From Lentisphaeria bacterium (GTDB lineage Bacteria; Verrucomicrobiota; Lentisphaeria; Victivallales; Victivallaceae), in assembly GCA_017450705.1 (NCBI GenBank), contig JAFSTC010000093.1, positions 1 to 64,000 on the forward strand: a DNA stretch of 64,000 nucleotides, in the 5' to 3' direction. Positions 7,758 through 17,560 of this stretch are shown here, in pieces (within the stretch, counting starts at the first letter, position 1; each line of letters begins with the position of its first letter). Below the pieces are notes generated by a model. The model was given only the letters and a program-made list of their open reading frames with translations. It had not been told where the DNA came from and searched no databases. The position numbers and the translations under genes are program-made.

Positions 7758-7860
7758 GGGGGAAGGGAAAACCTCTTTTCCACGTGAAAAGAGGTTTTCC
7801 CTTCCCCCGAGCCCCCATCCTTTTCGAGAAAAGCGGCGTATTTTGAGGGAGGCCTGTCCG
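7758..7860. repeat. Palindromic intergenic repeat, copy B
   Basis: A perfect 22-bp inverted repeat (7758-7779 with 7787-7808) with a 7-nt centre containing CACGTG starts 16 bp after the larA stop. The tail 7802-7860 repeats the tail of copy A (CTTCCCCC, CCCCCATCC, AGCGGCGTATTTT, then GGCCT), including a small secondary hairpin CTTTTC-GA-GAAAAG. Arm differences between copies are compensatory. It could double as a larA terminator, although no U-run follows the stem. Confidence 0.8.
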
Positions 7861-7892
7861 ACTTGTCAGACTTGTCGGACTTGTCGGACTTG
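7861..7892. repeat. 9-bp tandem repeat
   Basis: Three copies of ACTTGTC(A/G)G (7861-7887) plus a partial fourth (ACTTG) and a degenerate flanking TGTCCG. It lies between the palindromic repeat and the operon promoter. Position about 100 bp upstream of the promoter allows a regulator-binding array, but plain slippage is equally possible. Confidence 0.8.
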
Positions 7893-7989
7893 GGGCAGTT
7901 TGCTTATCTGCCGTCACGCCGACGTTCGGCAGCGCCGTCACGATACGGCACCGGCCGGGAAAAATTTTCCGATTTTTTCGAAAAGGGCC

Positions 7990-8019
7990 TTGACTTTTCA
8001 TAATACCTGAATGTATACT
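7990..8019 (+). promoter_or_regulatory. Sigma-70-like promoter for the GH9 operon
   Basis: TTGACT (7990-7995), 18-bp spacer, TATACT (8014-8019), 44 nt before the regulator's GTG. This is the best promoter match upstream of the 8064-15663 operon. The 322-bp gap 7742-8063 otherwise contains only the two repeats listed. Confidence 0.7.
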
Positions 8020-8063
8020 GAGGACCTGGTAGAACTTGAATAGAACTTGGGGTCCATTCCTCC

Positions 8064-9191
8064 GTGGAACGCGTCGTAAAAAAAATGCAGGTGTACGGTC
8101 TCCTGAAAGAGCGGATCGGCAGCGGATACTATCCGCCGGGCGGCCGGCTTCCGCGAGAGGTCGAACTTGCCGCAGAGCTGAAAGTGGCCCGCATCACGCT
8201 GCGTTCCGCGCTGGAGCTGCTGGAGATGGAAAAACTGATCAGTCGGGTGAAGGGACAGGGCACCTTCGTGCGGAACGAAAAAGACGCTCAGACCCGGATC
8301 CTGACGATCATCGACAGGGACGATCCCCGCCGGACAGACAGGGCGAGCAATCCTTTTCTCTATATCCTGCCCTGTATCCGGCTGGCGGCGGAGCGGATGA
8401 ATGTCGTTCTGGAGATCTGCGATCCCCAGTCCCTGGAGACGGCTCCGCCGGAGCAGTGTGCCGCCCGGATCCGTTCGCGCGGCGTTCAGGGCATTTTCTG
8501 GTTGGGGAACAATTTCACCGGCCGGGAACCGTTGCTGGAAACGGTGCGGAGGACCGGACTCCCGGTGCTGCTGCCCCACGCGGTTTGTTCCGACGCGGAA
8601 GTCACCGGCTTCACCGTCATGGGGACCGATTACCGGGAGCTGACCCGCGACGGGTTAAAATACTTCGCGGCGCAGGGTCACAGAAGAGTGGCTTACATCG
8701 GGGGGCGCGGCATGCACGGCATGGCTCCGTCGGACTATCTCGCCGACGTTCGGGCCCTCTGTCTGGATCCCGCGCCGGAACTGCTGAAACTGATCGAGTG
8801 GCGGGACGGGAAGGAGATCGTTTTCGATGCCGTCGCCTCCCTGATGGCTCTGCCGGAGCCGCCCACGGCCGTCATCAGTTACTCCGACTACCTGTCTTTG
8901 CAGATCTACGAGTATCTGCACGAAAAGAATTTCCGGATCCCCGAGGACGTCTGTGTCTTGACGATCGGCGGTCAGATCGGCTGCGACTTTCTGGATCCGC
9001 CCCTGAGCGCGCTGGAATACATGGACTCCGAGATCGGAGAGGCTGCGGTGAAGACGATGCTGGAAATGATCCGCGGCCGCAGCCGGCTCAGATTCATCGT
9101 GACGCCCCATCGGCTTCGCGTCCGAGAAAGTACGGAGAGAGTTTTACTTCGCCACAGCAAATCCAAAACCCGAAAGGAGAAACGAAAATGA
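8064..9191 (+). CDS. GntR/LacI-type transcriptional regulator (AraR-like architecture)
   Basis: 375 aa. Residues about 8-75 are a GntR-type winged helix ([20 protein letters not shown], then GQGTFVRN). Residues about 90-355 form a LacI-type sugar-binding domain ([44 protein letters not shown]). This chimera is the AraR layout, in which a sugar ligand releases DNA. The start is GTG 8064 or ATG 8085; neither has a clear Shine-Dalgarno sequence, and I list the longer form. The stop overlaps the prepilin start as ATGA, so the regulator leads its own target operon and probably controls it autogenously. The ligand is unknown; a product of the GH9 enzyme is the obvious guess. Confidence 0.85.
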   Translation: MERVVKKMQVYGLLKERIGSGYYPPGGRLPREVELAAELKVARITLRSALELLEMEKLISRVKGQGTFVRNEKDAQTRILTIIDRDDPRRTDRASNPFLYILPCIRLAAERMNVVLEICDPQSLETAPPEQCAARIRSRGVQGIFWLGNNFTGREPLLETVRRTGLPVLLPHAVCSDAEVTGFTVMGTDYRELTRDGLKYFAAQGHRRVAYIGGRGMHGMAPSDYLADVRALCLDPAPELLKLIEWRDGKEIVFDAVASLMALPEPPTAVISYSDYLSLQIYEYLHEKNFRIPEDVCVLTIGGQIGCDFLDPPLSALEYMDSEIGEAAVKTMLEMIRGRSRLRFIVTPHRLRVRESTERVLLRHSKSKTRKEKRK

Positions 9192-9955
9192 AAAACGATG
9201 CGCGAAAATTCACCTTGATAGAACTTCTTGTGGTGATCGCCATCATCGCGATCCTCGCCGCCATGCTGATGCCCGCGCTGCAGCAGGCTCGGGCCCGCGG
9301 CCGCACCATTTCCTGCGTCAACAATCTCAAGCAGATCGGCGGCTATCTCGGCAGTTACGCCAACGATTACGACGATTATCAGATCTGCTTCAACATGAAT
9401 TACATCAACGGCAACTTCGCCGCGCTCATCACCTCTTCCGGCGGATTCGCCTGCGGTACGGACGGTTTCACGACCCGGTGGCACAACGTGCTGGCCTGGC
9501 GGGGATACTGCGGCAAGAAACCGCGGGCCGGGATGGGTGAAAACGAATTTTTCTGTACGGAGACCCTCGGCGTGAACAGGCCGCCCCAGTACCGCTGGTC
9601 GTGGGGCTACGTGTACGGGATCTCCTACGGGACGTACAAGGAAAAGTGGAACTCCAGCGAAAACGTCCTGGCAAAGTTGCAGAACTGGCGCATGCCTTCC
9701 AAGTCGATCTACGCCGCCGATTCCGGCCAGCTGGACGGACTGCCCGCGGTGGAGATGAATTCCGGGCTGAGCAAGTCTTCCACCACGAAGACCTCGACGG
9801 GCATGGCGTGGCCGCGTCACAACGCTTCCTGCAACGTCTTGTGGGCGGATCTCCACGTGGGATCGGTGCTGTCGACCAGCGGCACGGCCGCCGGGCTCTA
9901 CGCCGACGGGTCGCCGCTGGAAGGGAATCTCAAAGGCGTCTGGAACCGTAAATGA
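9188..9955 (+). CDS. Prepilin-type N-terminal domain protein, cluster 1
   Basis: 255 aa. After a short basic leader the type II/IV prepilin motif [16 protein letters not shown] follows, with the conserved Glu at position +5 of the mature protein. A prepilin peptidase would be expected to cleave before Phe; none is in the window. The remaining 220 residues form a Gly/aromatic-rich globular domain like those of the large DUF1559/H-X9-DG type II secretion-like families of PVC bacteria. Near the C-terminus [13 protein letters not shown] shows the spaced motif shared with the two other prepilins here. AAAGGAGA precedes the start. Both ends overlap neighbouring genes by 4 bp (regulator and GH9), so all three are translationally coupled. 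Confidence 0.88.
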   Translation: MKNDARKFTLIELLVVIAIIAILAAMLMPALQQARARGRTISCVNNLKQIGGYLGSYANDYDDYQICFNMNYINGNFAALITSSGGFACGTDGFTTRWHNVLAWRGYCGKKPRAGMGENEFFCTETLGVNRPPQYRWSWGYVYGISYGTYKEKWNSSENVLAKLQNWRMPSKSIYAADSGQLDGLPAVEMNSGLSKSSTTKTSTGMAWPRHNASCNVLWADLHVGSVLSTSGTAAGLYADGSPLEGNLKGVWNRK

Positions 9956-12900
9956 AGCGGCTGGCTGTCTTAGGCTGTGCCGTCCTTCTGGGCGTCCTCT
10001 GGGGAGTTGAGATCACCGTCGAAGCGGAGTCCCTTGCCGGAAAAAGCGCCATCCGGAAGCGTTCCGGTTTTTCCGGCGGCGCGTTCAGCGGCAAGTGGGC
10101 GGAACTCTCCGGCAGCGCGGAGATCCCCGAGGCGGGCCTCTGGTACGTGTGGGTGCGTTACAGCACTGACTGGAAACGCTGGGAAAACAAATTCGGAACG
10201 GCCGGCGCCAGAAAACTGCGTTCCTTCCGGCTGGTCGCCGGGGACAATTCGGAACTTTTCGAAGCGATCGACGGCTCTCCGTGGAGCTGGGGATGCCGCC
10301 GGATGGCGCTGCCGAAGGGCAAAATCCCCCTCAAACTGCAGGCGGTCGGCGGCGATCCCTATGTGGATGTCATCGTTTTCACCCAGGATCCCGAGTTCGT
10401 TCCCAAACGCGATTTCACGAAAATACAAGACGTCATCGACGGGGCGGCAGTCATCCCCCGTGCCCGGCATTCCATTGCCGTCCCCCGGGGAAAAATTTTT
10501 GCCGAGACGCAGGATTTCGTCATTCGCGGCGGCGGAAAATCCCGAAAGAAGACCAGCGCCTTTCTCCGGCATGACGGACGGACGCTCTTCGTCCGGATCC
10601 GCTGCGAACAGGACAAGTCCACTCTCCAGACCCGCGGCGGGGCGATGTGGCATCAGGACGGCGTTGAGTTCGTACTGGACGGCAACCGCTCCCTGAGCGG
10701 TCTCCGGCACGTCATCGTAAGCCCGGACAATAAAATTTACGCCGAAAAAGATGGTTCCGCGTGGCAGTGTCCGTGGTCCCGCAAGGTCGAAGTCCGCGAT
10801 GACGCATGGAGTGTGGAACTGGCCGTCCCTCTGGCCGATCTGCTGGACACCCTGCCGCGGACTCCCGGCCGGATGCGGGCCAATTTCTGCCGCCGGATCC
10901 AGGCCTGCGGGGAAAATTCCAGCTGGGTCGCCTTCGGCAGGGGATTCGCCGATCCGCTGACCTGCGGCGAGCTGGTCTTTCAGGGAATGTCGGATGCGGA
11001 GTGGAACGCCGTCTATCTGGCTTCCCTCAACGGAAAGGCGTCGGCCCTCGGAGAAACGCCTCTGGCCGCCGGGGCCTCCGCCGGGGAGATCCTGAACTTC
11101 GAGCGCCGACTGGACGACGTCCTCCGGCGCCGGTTCGCCCCGCCGCCCGGGATGAAGTTCGTCTTCGAAGGAACCAATCTTCTGCCCAACCCCGGCTTCG
11201 AGTACGGTCAGGTCAGGGGCGGAGCGGTCGCGCCGTTCAACTGGAATGCCCGCGGCACGGGCCGTGCCGCGATCGCCCGCGGGGGATACCGCGGAAAGCA
11301 CGCCCTTCGAATCGACGGGGCGGGAAAGGACTTCCGGCTCGCGCCCGAGACCAGACCTTACATCGACAGCACGCTGGAATACGAGTGGAGCGGATTTTTC
11401 AAAACCGACTCTCCGGGAAGCAAATTGACGCTCAAGGTGGTCTGGTACGCGCTGGATCTCGAAGCCGCGAGCGGTTGGGGAGCGATCCGCAAAAGCGGCG
11501 AGAACACCCTTGTCGTCGAACCGGGCAGAGAGTGGCGGCGCGCCGCGATGAAAATCCGTCCGCCCCGGGGCACGGTCAACTGCGGGTTCGAGATCGCCTG
11601 TTCCGGACAGGCGTGGTGCGACGAGTTTTGTTTCGACGGCATGGGGACCGCCGACGTCGAGTTTCTGCTGCCCCAGCCCGGGTTCGACGCCGACGCTTCC
11701 AAAAAGGTCGTTATCTGGAGCAAAAGTCCCCTCTCCGGTCCGGTGAAACTTTGTTCCGGCGACAGGGTCGTCTCTTCGGTTTCTCCCGTGAAACACGGCC
11801 GATCCCGCTGGAAGGGCGACGTCTTTTTCGCCGATTTCAGCGGCGTGACCGCTCCCGGGACCTATCATCTGGTCTGCCGGGCCGGAGAGCGGGCGGTCAA
11901 GTCGCATGATTTCACCATCGAAAAAGAATTGTATATGCGTCTGGCGAAATTCGCCTCGCGTTTCTACTTCATCCAGCGTCAGGGGGTCGACCTCCCCGGG
12001 TGGCACAAGGCGAATTTTCTCGATGACGCCGTCGTCGTCGACCGGAAGACCGGCAAAGTTTCCGGACACCGGGACGTCTCCGGCGGCTGGCAGGACGCGG
12101 GCGATCCCTCCAAGCAGGCTCCCGCGGACCTGTCGATCTTCGGTCTGTCGGAGTTTTTCGAAAACACCGGGTGCGCCGAATACAGTCTCAAGGAGAAATA
12201 TCCCGACATCCTTGCGCTGGCCTGGCCGGAGGTCGACCGGCAGATCAGCAAGTGTTACGCCGGGAACGGTCTCTTCATGGGGATCGCCGTCAACAACATC
12301 AACGGCGTGCACTACCGCATCCGCAACGCCGACGTCGGGGAACGCCGCACCCGCCCCATCCACGGACTGCCTCCCGAAAAGTGGACGGACAACATTCCCG
12401 GCACCTGGGACGACCGTTACATCTCCGGCCCCCCCGGACTGCAGTGGATGGTTTCCGGGCTGACCAAATTCGCCCTCTCCGTCCGCAAGTACGATCCCGC
12501 CGTGGCGGAGAAGATCGCCCGCATCGTTTCCGAGGATTACCCTGTGCGGCAGGCGCGCCAGCGCCTCTGGGAGAAGCGGCCTCTCGAACGGATCGCCCGC
12601 GGCGACGGCGAGTTGGCGAAGATCGCCTCGCACCTTTTTCTGCTGACGGGCAAAGAGCAGTACCGGACCGATCTGGAGAACTACATCGGCGAGATCGTCA
12701 AAGTCTATGAGGCGGGTCTTTACCGGTCGGAGAAGAAGAGCCTCCTCAACTCCTGCGAAGAACGCTACAATTTCTTCAACCAGTCCATGACGCTGTTCGA
12801 TTATCTGCGTTACTTCCCGCGGGGGAGGCACCGGGCCGCGGCGGAAAAGGCGCTGAAGGGTTTTGTCGATTACATCTTCAAGCGCTCCCGCGACAACGAA

Positions 12901-13386
12901 TTCGGGATCGTCACCCACATTTACGCCGGTCCCGGGTTCCGGTTGAGCGCGCCCGCCTGGTACAACGAGGACAACGGTTCCAACCGCCGGATCGCCCGGC
13001 TGGGCTATCTCGCGGCCCGGGCCGCCCGGGTCTTCGGAGAGCCGCGGTATCTGGCCTACGCCGATTGCGCCGCCCAATTCATCCTCGGGCGCAATCCCAA
13101 AAATATGTCCATGCTGATCGGAAACGGCTGGAAATTCGCCGCGACCGCGACAACTTTGCGTTTCTGCGAGGGGCATGGCGACGGGGTGGTCCCCGGCGCC
13201 GTCATCCGGGGCATGACCGCCATGCCCGATTCGCCGCCGGATTTCCCCGCACTCAACGCAAGTTCCGATCCGGGCGGCTGCGCCAAGGGGACGATGCACG
13301 AGGTCTGGCAGGAGGATACCAACGCCTTCATTCTGCTCTGTCAGGAGCTTGCCATGGCAAGGCGGGAGGAGACCGTAAAAAAATGA
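9952..13386 (+). CDS. Secreted multidomain GH9-like glycosidase
   Basis: 1144 aa with a signal peptide (about 1-19). Order of domains: an N-terminal beta-sandwich (20-150) starting [11 protein letters not shown], as in CBM-like modules; a DOMON/CBM9-like domain (about 165-345, [12 protein letters not shown]); a CBM4-like sandwich (about 400-560, [12 protein letters not shown]); an Ig-like cellulase N-terminal domain (about 565-665); and an (alpha/alpha)6 catalytic domain (670-1135). GGWQDAGD at about residues 709-716 corresponds to the GH9 DAGD base/nucleophile motif, and Glu1117 in [14 protein letters not shown] matches the GH9 general acid. This predicts hydrolysis of beta-glucan-type chains at the cell surface; substrate specificity is uncertain. 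Coupled by ATGA overlaps to the prepilin and the MBL-fold gene. Confidence 0.85.
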   Translation: MKRLAVLGCAVLLGVLWGVEITVEAESLAGKSAIRKRSGFSGGAFSGKWAELSGSAEIPEAGLWYVWVRYSTDWKRWENKFGTAGARKLRSFRLVAGDNSELFEAIDGSPWSWGCRRMALPKGKIPLKLQAVGGDPYVDVIVFTQDPEFVPKRDFTKIQDVIDGAAVIPRARHSIAVPRGKIFAETQDFVIRGGGKSRKKTSAFLRHDGRTLFVRIRCEQDKSTLQTRGGAMWHQDGVEFVLDGNRSLSGLRHVIVSPDNKIYAEKDGSAWQCPWSRKVEVRDDAWSVELAVPLADLLDTLPRTPGRMRANFCRRIQACGENSSWVAFGRGFADPLTCGELVFQGMSDAEWNAVYLASLNGKASALGETPLAAGASAGEILNFERRLDDVLRRRFAPPPGMKFVFEGTNLLPNPGFEYGQVRGGAVAPFNWNARGTGRAAIARGGYRGKHALRIDGAGKDFRLAPETRPYIDSTLEYEWSGFFKTDSPGSKLTLKVVWYALDLEAASGWGAIRKSGENTLVVEPGREWRRAAMKIRPPRGTVNCGFEIACSGQAWCDEFCFDGMGTADVEFLLPQPGFDADASKKVVIWSKSPLSGPVKLCSGDRVVSSVSPVKHGRSRWKGDVFFADFSGVTAPGTYHLVCRAGERAVKSHDFTIEKELYMRLAKFASRFYFIQRQGVDLPGWHKANFLDDAVVVDRKTGKVSGHRDVSGGWQDAGDPSKQAPADLSIFGLSEFFENTGCAEYSLKEKYPDILALAWPEVDRQISKCYAGNGLFMGIAVNNINGVHYRIRNADVGERRTRPIHGLPPEKWTDNIPGTWDDRYISGPPGLQWMVSGLTKFALSVRKYDPAVAEKIARIVSEDYPVRQARQRLWEKRPLERIARGDGELAKIASHLFLLTGKEQYRTDLENYIGEIVKVYEAGLYRSEKKSLLNSCEERYNFFNQSMTLFDYLRYFPRGRHRAAAEKALKGFVDYIFKRSRDNEFGIVTHIYAGPGFRLSAPAWYNEDNGSNRRIARLGYLAARAARVFGEPRYLAYADCAAQFILGRNPKNMSMLIGNGWKFAATATTLRFCEGHGDGVVPGAVIRGMTAMPDSPPDFPALNASSDPGGCAKGTMHEVWQEDTNAFILLCQELAMARREETVKK

Positions 13387-14144
13387 AGATCACTCTGCTG
13401 GGAACGAGTCATGGCGACCCCACATCGAGCCGTCTGCAGTCAGCCTCCGTGATCGAGACAGGGGACCGGCGCTATCTCATCGACGCCGGAGAGGGGGTCA
13501 GCACCACTTTGATCCGCCGGGGGACCGGACCGGAGACGGTCGACGCCGTCTTCATCACCCACATGCATCTCGACCACACCGGCGGTCTGCCGGAATTGCT
13601 GGAACTCGCTCTCAAATACCGCTCCCGGAGACCGGAGCTGAAACTGCCGGTCTTCCTGCCGGAAGCCCGGGGCGGGGAGATCATGAGAAACTGGCTGGAG
13701 GCCAATTACATGCGGGATCCCGGTGCCAATGAGTTCCGGGTCTACGCCGAAGGGACCGTCTTCGACGACGGGGTCCTGCGCGTCGAAGCGTTCCCCACGC
13801 GTCACTTGGCCTGGAGTTCCGGCGTCCCCGACGCGAAAAGTTACGGATTCCGCATCACTTCCTGCGGGAAAAGGGTCTTTTTCACCGGGGATCTCGTCGG
13901 GGATTTCTCGGACTTTCCCTTCGAGGCGGCCTCGGGCTGCGACGCGCTGATCTCGGAACTGGTGCACTTTTCTCCGGAGGCCGCCCGTGAGAGGATGCGG
14001 GGACTGACCGTCGGACGCCTGATCTTCAACCATCTGGGCAACCGCTGGCAGACGGAGGAGGGCGCTTCGACAGTCCTGAAACTTTTCGCCGATTCGGGCT
14101 TCCCCGTGATTGTCGGATCCGACGGGTTGGCCTTCGACGTATGA
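13383..14144 (+). CDS. MBL-fold (beta-lactamase-like) metal-dependent hydrolase
   Basis: 253 aa, no signal peptide, so cytosolic. The motif THMHLDHTGG is the HxHxDH zinc site of the metallo-beta-lactamase/RNase Z fold. Further elements are FPTRHLAWSSG, GKRVFFTGD and FNHLGNRW. The family includes RNase Z-like and phosphodiesterase-like enzymes, and the substrate cannot be told. It starts 4 bp inside the GH9 gene end and is the fourth gene of the coupled operon. A role in processing an imported degradation product is possible but unsupported by sequence. Confidence 0.85.
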   Translation: MKITLLGTSHGDPTSSRLQSASVIETGDRRYLIDAGEGVSTTLIRRGTGPETVDAVFITHMHLDHTGGLPELLELALKYRSRRPELKLPVFLPEARGGEIMRNWLEANYMRDPGANEFRVYAEGTVFDDGVLRVEAFPTRHLAWSSGVPDAKSYGFRITSCGKRVFFTGDLVGDFSDFPFEAASGCDALISELVHFSPEAARERMRGLTVGRLIFNHLGNRWQTEEGASTVLKLFADSGFPVIVGSDGLAFDV

Positions 14145-14187
14145 AATTCCCCGCTGCGGCGGAGGATCGAAAAAAGGAGGAGGAAAC

Positions 14188-15663
14188 GTGAAAAAAGTGT
14201 TCCCGTTGTTGCTGATGCTCTGTTTCGCGTCGGCGGAAGTGTTTTCGGAAGTGACGCTCGACAGGGTGTTTTCATCCTGTATGGTCCTTCAGCAGCAGAA
14301 GCCGGTCGTCTTTTTCGGGACGGCTTCCCCGGGGGAGGACGTCACGGTGGAATTCGCAGAAAAAAAGATCACCGCGAAGGCCGGGAACGACGGCGTCTGG
14401 CGGACCGTCTTCCCCGCGATGCCCGCCGATCTTACCGCGCGGACCGTCACCGTTTCGGGCGGCGGGAAAAAGATCGTCCTGAAGGACGTGCTGGTCGGCG
14501 AGGTGTGGTTCTGCTCGGGACAGTCCAACATGGCGCTTTTCATCGGCCGCAAGTACGTCAGGGGCAGGAGCGTCTTCAACTGCGAGGAAGAGGTGAAAAA
14601 CGCCGATCATCCCTGTCTCCGCTACGCCTATCAGCGTTACGCCGCCTCGGGGAAAGCCTGTCCGGCCCGCTACATGTGGAGCAGCCGCTGGCTGGTGTGC
14701 AAGCCGGACCGGGCGTTTTTCTTCAGCGCGGCGGCTTATTTTTTCGGACGGGAGCTCCAGCGTGAGCTGAAGATCCCCGTGGGGCTGATCGTAGCCGCCG
14801 CCGGCGCTTCCCGGATCCAGGCGTGGATCCCCGACGACTGTCTCGACGGTCTCGGTCCCGAGAGCAAAGCGCTCCGGAAATTCAAGGCCGCGGGCGCGGA
14901 GATCCCGGAAGCCACGCCGCCCCAAAAACTGCCTCCCGGGTCGCTCTTCAACGGCATGGCCGCCGCCTGGACGAAACTGCCCGTTCGGGGCGTTGTCTGG
15001 TATCAGGGCGAATCCAATCACGGCGAAAAGCGTTACGGCGCGCTGCTGGAACGGTTGATCACCAGCTGGCGCGGCAAGTGGAACGATCCGGAGATGCCCT
15101 TCCTTCTCGTTCAGCTGGCGGGGTTTGACCGGGCCCATGCCGCCGACTGGGACAAACTGGATCCGAACACCGACAACGGCTGGGCGCTGATCCGCGAGTT
15201 CCAGAGAAGTATGCTCAAACTGCCCCATGTCGGCCTGGCCACGGCCGTGGACATCGGCGAATGCGACAATATCCACCCGGGCAACAAGCTGGATGTGGGG
15301 CTCCGTCTCGCGCTCGAGGCGAAAAGAATGGTCTACGGCCGGAAGATCGTCAGCCGCGGACCGCTGTTCAAGGCGGTCTCTCCCGAGGGGAACCGCATCC
15401 GGGTGAGTTTCGACAACGCCGAGGGGCTGCGCACCGCGGACGGGAAAAGTCCCCGGGCCTTCGCCGTGGCCGGGGCCGACGGGCGGTTTTTCCGCGCCGA
15501 CGCGGTGATCGACGGCGATACGGTGGTCCTTTCGGCGCCTCAAGTCGCTTCTCCGCTTCGGGTCAGGTACGCCTATGCCGGGTTCCGGGGAGACCTCAAT
15601 CTGCGCAATGCCGCCGGTCTTCCCGCATATCCGTTCGACTCGGCATTCGGCGGCGTCCGGTGA
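14188..15663 (+). CDS. Secreted sialate O-acetylesterase-like carbohydrate esterase
   Basis: 491 aa from GTG 14188, chosen because AAGGAGG (14174-14180) sits 7 nt upstream and a signal peptide (about 1-20) follows. After an N-terminal beta domain the SGNH/SASA catalytic domain contains block I FCSGQSNM (Ser113), GVVWYQGESN (block III) and NIHPGNK (catalytic His). Such enzymes remove acetyl groups from sugars in the periplasm or outside the cell. As last gene of the GH9 operon it probably deacetylates the polymer attacked by the GH9 enzyme. Only 43 nt separate it from the MBL-fold gene. Confidence 0.9.
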   Translation: MKKVFPLLLMLCFASAEVFSEVTLDRVFSSCMVLQQQKPVVFFGTASPGEDVTVEFAEKKITAKAGNDGVWRTVFPAMPADLTARTVTVSGGGKKIVLKDVLVGEVWFCSGQSNMALFIGRKYVRGRSVFNCEEEVKNADHPCLRYAYQRYAASGKACPARYMWSSRWLVCKPDRAFFFSAAAYFFGRELQRELKIPVGLIVAAAGASRIQAWIPDDCLDGLGPESKALRKFKAAGAEIPEATPPQKLPPGSLFNGMAAAWTKLPVRGVVWYQGESNHGEKRYGALLERLITSWRGKWNDPEMPFLLVQLAGFDRAHAADWDKLDPNTDNGWALIREFQRSMLKLPHVGLATAVDIGECDNIHPGNKLDVGLRLALEAKRMVYGRKIVSRGPLFKAVSPEGNRIRVSFDNAEGLRTADGKSPRAFAVAGADGRFFRADAVIDGDTVVLSAPQVASPLRVRYAYAGFRGDLNLRNAAGLPAYPFDSAFGGVR

Positions 15664-15711
15664 ACGGTTTCATTCCCTTATCGGGAAACAGAGCCGCGGA
15701 AAAAGCCGATA

Positions 15712-16377
15712 TCACGGAACGGGGTCTTGGGTGACGGCGAGGAGGGCGGCTTCGACTTTTTTGCGCCAGAACTCCAGCCCGGCGTCGTCCAGATCGGGAG
15801 GGACGTCGATGCCTTCGCCAATGACGAGAGTCAACTTCGAAAAGGGCTTCGGTATTTGAAAACCGTCCCAGCTGTGAAGCGCCCAGCAGGAACCGGCGTT
15901 GATGGCAAGGGGAACGATCTTCGTCCCGGTGAGGCTGGCCAGCTGGACGGGACCGCGCTTGATCTCGTAGCGGGGGCCCCGGGGACCGTCGGGGGTGAAG
16001 ATCACGTTCTTCCCCGCTTTGATCGCCTGGATGGCGGCCCGCTGGGCCGACGCGCCGCCCCGGGTGGAACTGCCCCGCAGAGAGCCCAGTCCGAACTGCG
16101 CGGCAAAGTCGGCGATGTACTGTCCGTCGCGGGAGGCGCTGATGACCGCAACCGTGTGACGCCGGGTCTCCGGCGGGAACAGCACGGGGAAAAACAGCAG
16201 CCGGTTGTGCCAGGCAAGGCCGATCATGCCGCGCCCCGTGGGCCGGTAGTTCATGGGATCGACGATCTCCACCCGGTAGAAGCACTTGAAAATGATCCGG
16301 TAGATCACCGCCAGCACCCAGAAGATCCAGTCCGGCAGTTTTTTCACGGAGCGGAATTTCTGCTTGAAGAATCCCAT
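15712..16377 (-). CDS. DUF374-type lysophospholipid acyltransferase family protein
   Basis: 221 aa. The start ATG 16377 (MGFFKQKFRSV) leaves 5 nt after the nth stop; upstream in-frame codons fall inside nth. A hydrophobic segment (about 20-38, WIFWVLAVIYRIIFKCF) anchors the protein at the inner membrane. IGLAWHNRLLFFP stands at the place of the acyltransferase H-x4-D block, and IFTPDGPRGPRYEIKRG is the diagnostic DUF374 motif, matching the LPLAT/KDO-transferase-associated family. It probably transfers an acyl chain to lipid A or a phospholipid precursor. It is the last gene of a minus-strand group with nth. Confidence 0.85.
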   Translation of the reverse strand: MGFFKQKFRSVKKLPDWIFWVLAVIYRIIFKCFYRVEIVDPMNYRPTGRGMIGLAWHNRLLFFPVLFPPETRRHTVAVISASRDGQYIADFAAQFGLGSLRGSSTRGGASAQRAAIQAIKAGKNVIFTPDGPRGPRYEIKRGPVQLASLTGTKIVPLAINAGSCWALHSWDGFQIPKPFSKLTLVIGEGIDVPPDLDDAGLEFWRKKVEAALLAVTQDPVP

Positions 16378-16382
16378 GCCCT

Positions 16383-17033
16383 TCACCTGACGCCCTTTTT
16401 GGAACAGAGGTCGCTCAAAACACACTCGCCGCACCGGGGACGCCCGGCGTGACAGACTCTTCTGCCATGGGTGATGAGGAGATGCGAGAAATTGGTCCAA
16501 AGTTCACAGGGAACGAGGCCGTTGACAACAGCTTCGATCTTCTCCGGATCCTGCGTTGAAACCGCACCGAGGCGGTTCAGCAGACGGCGCACATGGGTGT
16601 CCACGGGAAAGCCCGGGATGCCGAAGACATTCCCCAAAATCACGTTGGCGCTCTTGCGCCCGATCCCGGGAAGACGGGTGAGTTCCTCCATGGTCCGGGG
16701 AACGCTCCCGAAGGTGCCGCAGATCATCTGCGCCGCCGCCTGGATGTTGCGGCTCTTGGCCTTGTGCAGACCGCAGGGCTGGACGATCTCTTCGATCCGC
16801 TCCACGGGCATGCGGGCCATAGCTGGCGCGTCGGGAGCCGCGGCGAACAGAACTTTGGTCACCTGATTCACCCGGTCGTCCCGGCACTGCGCCGAGAGCA
16901 TGACCGCGACCAGCAGCTGGAAGGCGTCGGCGTGCTCCAGCGGGCACGTGCAGTCGCCGTAGACCCCGTACAGCCTGTCGTGGATCGCCCGCAAGTGGTA
17001 CGCCAAACCGGCTTTGCCGCCTTTCATTCCCAT
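16383..17033 (-). CDS. nth: Endonuclease III (DNA glycosylase/AP lyase)
   Basis: 216 aa. It removes oxidised pyrimidines and nicks the abasic site in base-excision repair. The helix-hairpin-helix LPGIGRKSANVILG carries the catalytic Lys, the Asp is in FPVDTHVRRL, and the C-terminal 4Fe-4S cluster C-x6-C-x2-C-x5-C is complete. Start 17033 (MGMKGGK) has AGGAAG about 10 nt upstream. Size is normal (E. coli Nth 211 aa). It lies behind the rpsT terminator and in front of the acyltransferase gene. Confidence 0.95.
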   Translation of the reverse strand: MGMKGGKAGLAYHLRAIHDRLYGVYGDCTCPLEHADAFQLLVAVMLSAQCRDDRVNQVTKVLFAAAPDAPAMARMPVERIEEIVQPCGLHKAKSRNIQAAAQMICGTFGSVPRTMEELTRLPGIGRKSANVILGNVFGIPGFPVDTHVRRLLNRLGAVSTQDPEKIEAVVNGLVPCELWTNFSHLLITHGRRVCHAGRPRCGECVLSDLCSKKGVR

Positions 17034-17050
17034 GAGACACGCTTCCTGAA

Positions 17051-17088
17051 ACAAAACAGATCCGGATCCACAGGGGAACCGGATCTGT
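17051..17088 (-). terminator. Terminator downstream of rpsT
   Basis: ACAGATCCGG (17056-17065) pairs perfectly with CCGGATCTGT (17079-17088), a 10-bp stem with a 13-nt loop, followed on the minus strand by TTTTGTTT. It ends the rpsT transcript just upstream of nth. Confidence 0.8.
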
Positions 17089-17114
17089 CCGAAAAACTTT
17101 TCACCAGATCGAAA

Positions 17115-17384
17115 TTACTTCGCGGCGAGGGAGTTGACCAGCTTGTCGGCCTGAGATTTCTTGTTGGCCGCGCGGTTGGGATGGATCGTTCCCGCCTTGG
17201 CGACTTTGTCCAGCTTGCTGGTGAACTTTTTGGCCAGCTCCCCGGCGGAAGCGGCATCGCCGGAAGCGACGGCGGCGCGCAGATTCTTCTCGATGGTTTT
17301 GAGTTCGCTGACCCGGGCACGGTTGCGGAGATTGGCCGCCTTGCTGGTGCGGTTGCGCTTGATGGCGGATTTGATGTGAGCCAT
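17115..17384 (-). CDS. rpsT: 30S ribosomal protein S20
   Basis: 89 aa, the usual length. The N-terminus MAHIKSAIKRNRTSKAANLR and the basic helical body (AGTIHPNRAANKKSQADKL) are diagnostic. S20 binds 16S rRNA early in 30S assembly. AAGGAAG precedes the ATG. It is monocistronic, with its own promoter (17529-17556) and terminator (17051-17088). The leader is about 140 nt; I see no recognised autoregulatory structure in it. Confidence 0.97.
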   Translation of the reverse strand: MAHIKSAIKRNRTSKAANLRNRARVSELKTIEKNLRAAVASGDAASAGELAKKFTSKLDKVAKAGTIHPNRAANKKSQADKLVNSLAAK

Positions 17385-17528
17385 TTTTGTTCTTTCTTCC
17401 TTGATTTTGACGATGTTATCTCTTCAGAAAAAATCAACTTCTCATATTTTCGAACGCCGCTCCACGGCCGCTCCGGAATATAGAGGATGAGATATTCCCG
17501 GAACCGTCCTGAAACAAGTTCGCCTTAT

Positions 17529-17556
17529 AATATACTCCCCTTTTGCAAAATTGCAA
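17529..17556 (-). promoter_or_regulatory. rpsT promoter
   Basis: Minus strand: TTGCAA (17551-17556), 16-bp spacer, TATATT (17529-17534). It lies directly beside the stop of the upstream minus-strand gene and leaves a leader of about 140 nt before the rpsT ATG. Confidence 0.65.
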
Positions 17557-17560
17557 GCGC

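Noticed and set aside
7861-7892. Possible CRISPR array
   Set aside because: Units are 9 bp and directly adjacent, with no spacers and no cas genes.
8036-9187. In-frame upstream extension of the first prepilin through the regulator gene
   Set aside because: The extension is an Arg/Gly-rich shadow of the regulator; the true start is ATG 9188 behind AAAGGAGA.
9970-13299. Very long open frame on the minus strand opposite the GH9 gene
   Set aside because: It is an antisense frame produced by GC-rich codon bias; it has no known motifs, while the plus strand shows a signal peptide and GH9 motifs.
15664-15711. Bidirectional terminator between the acetylesterase and acyltransferase genes
   Set aside because: Only a short TTCCC/GGGAA pairing without U-runs.
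17385-17528. Possible autoregulatory RNA in the rpsT leader
   Set aside because: The leader is about 140 nt, but I could not identify a convincing conserved structure.
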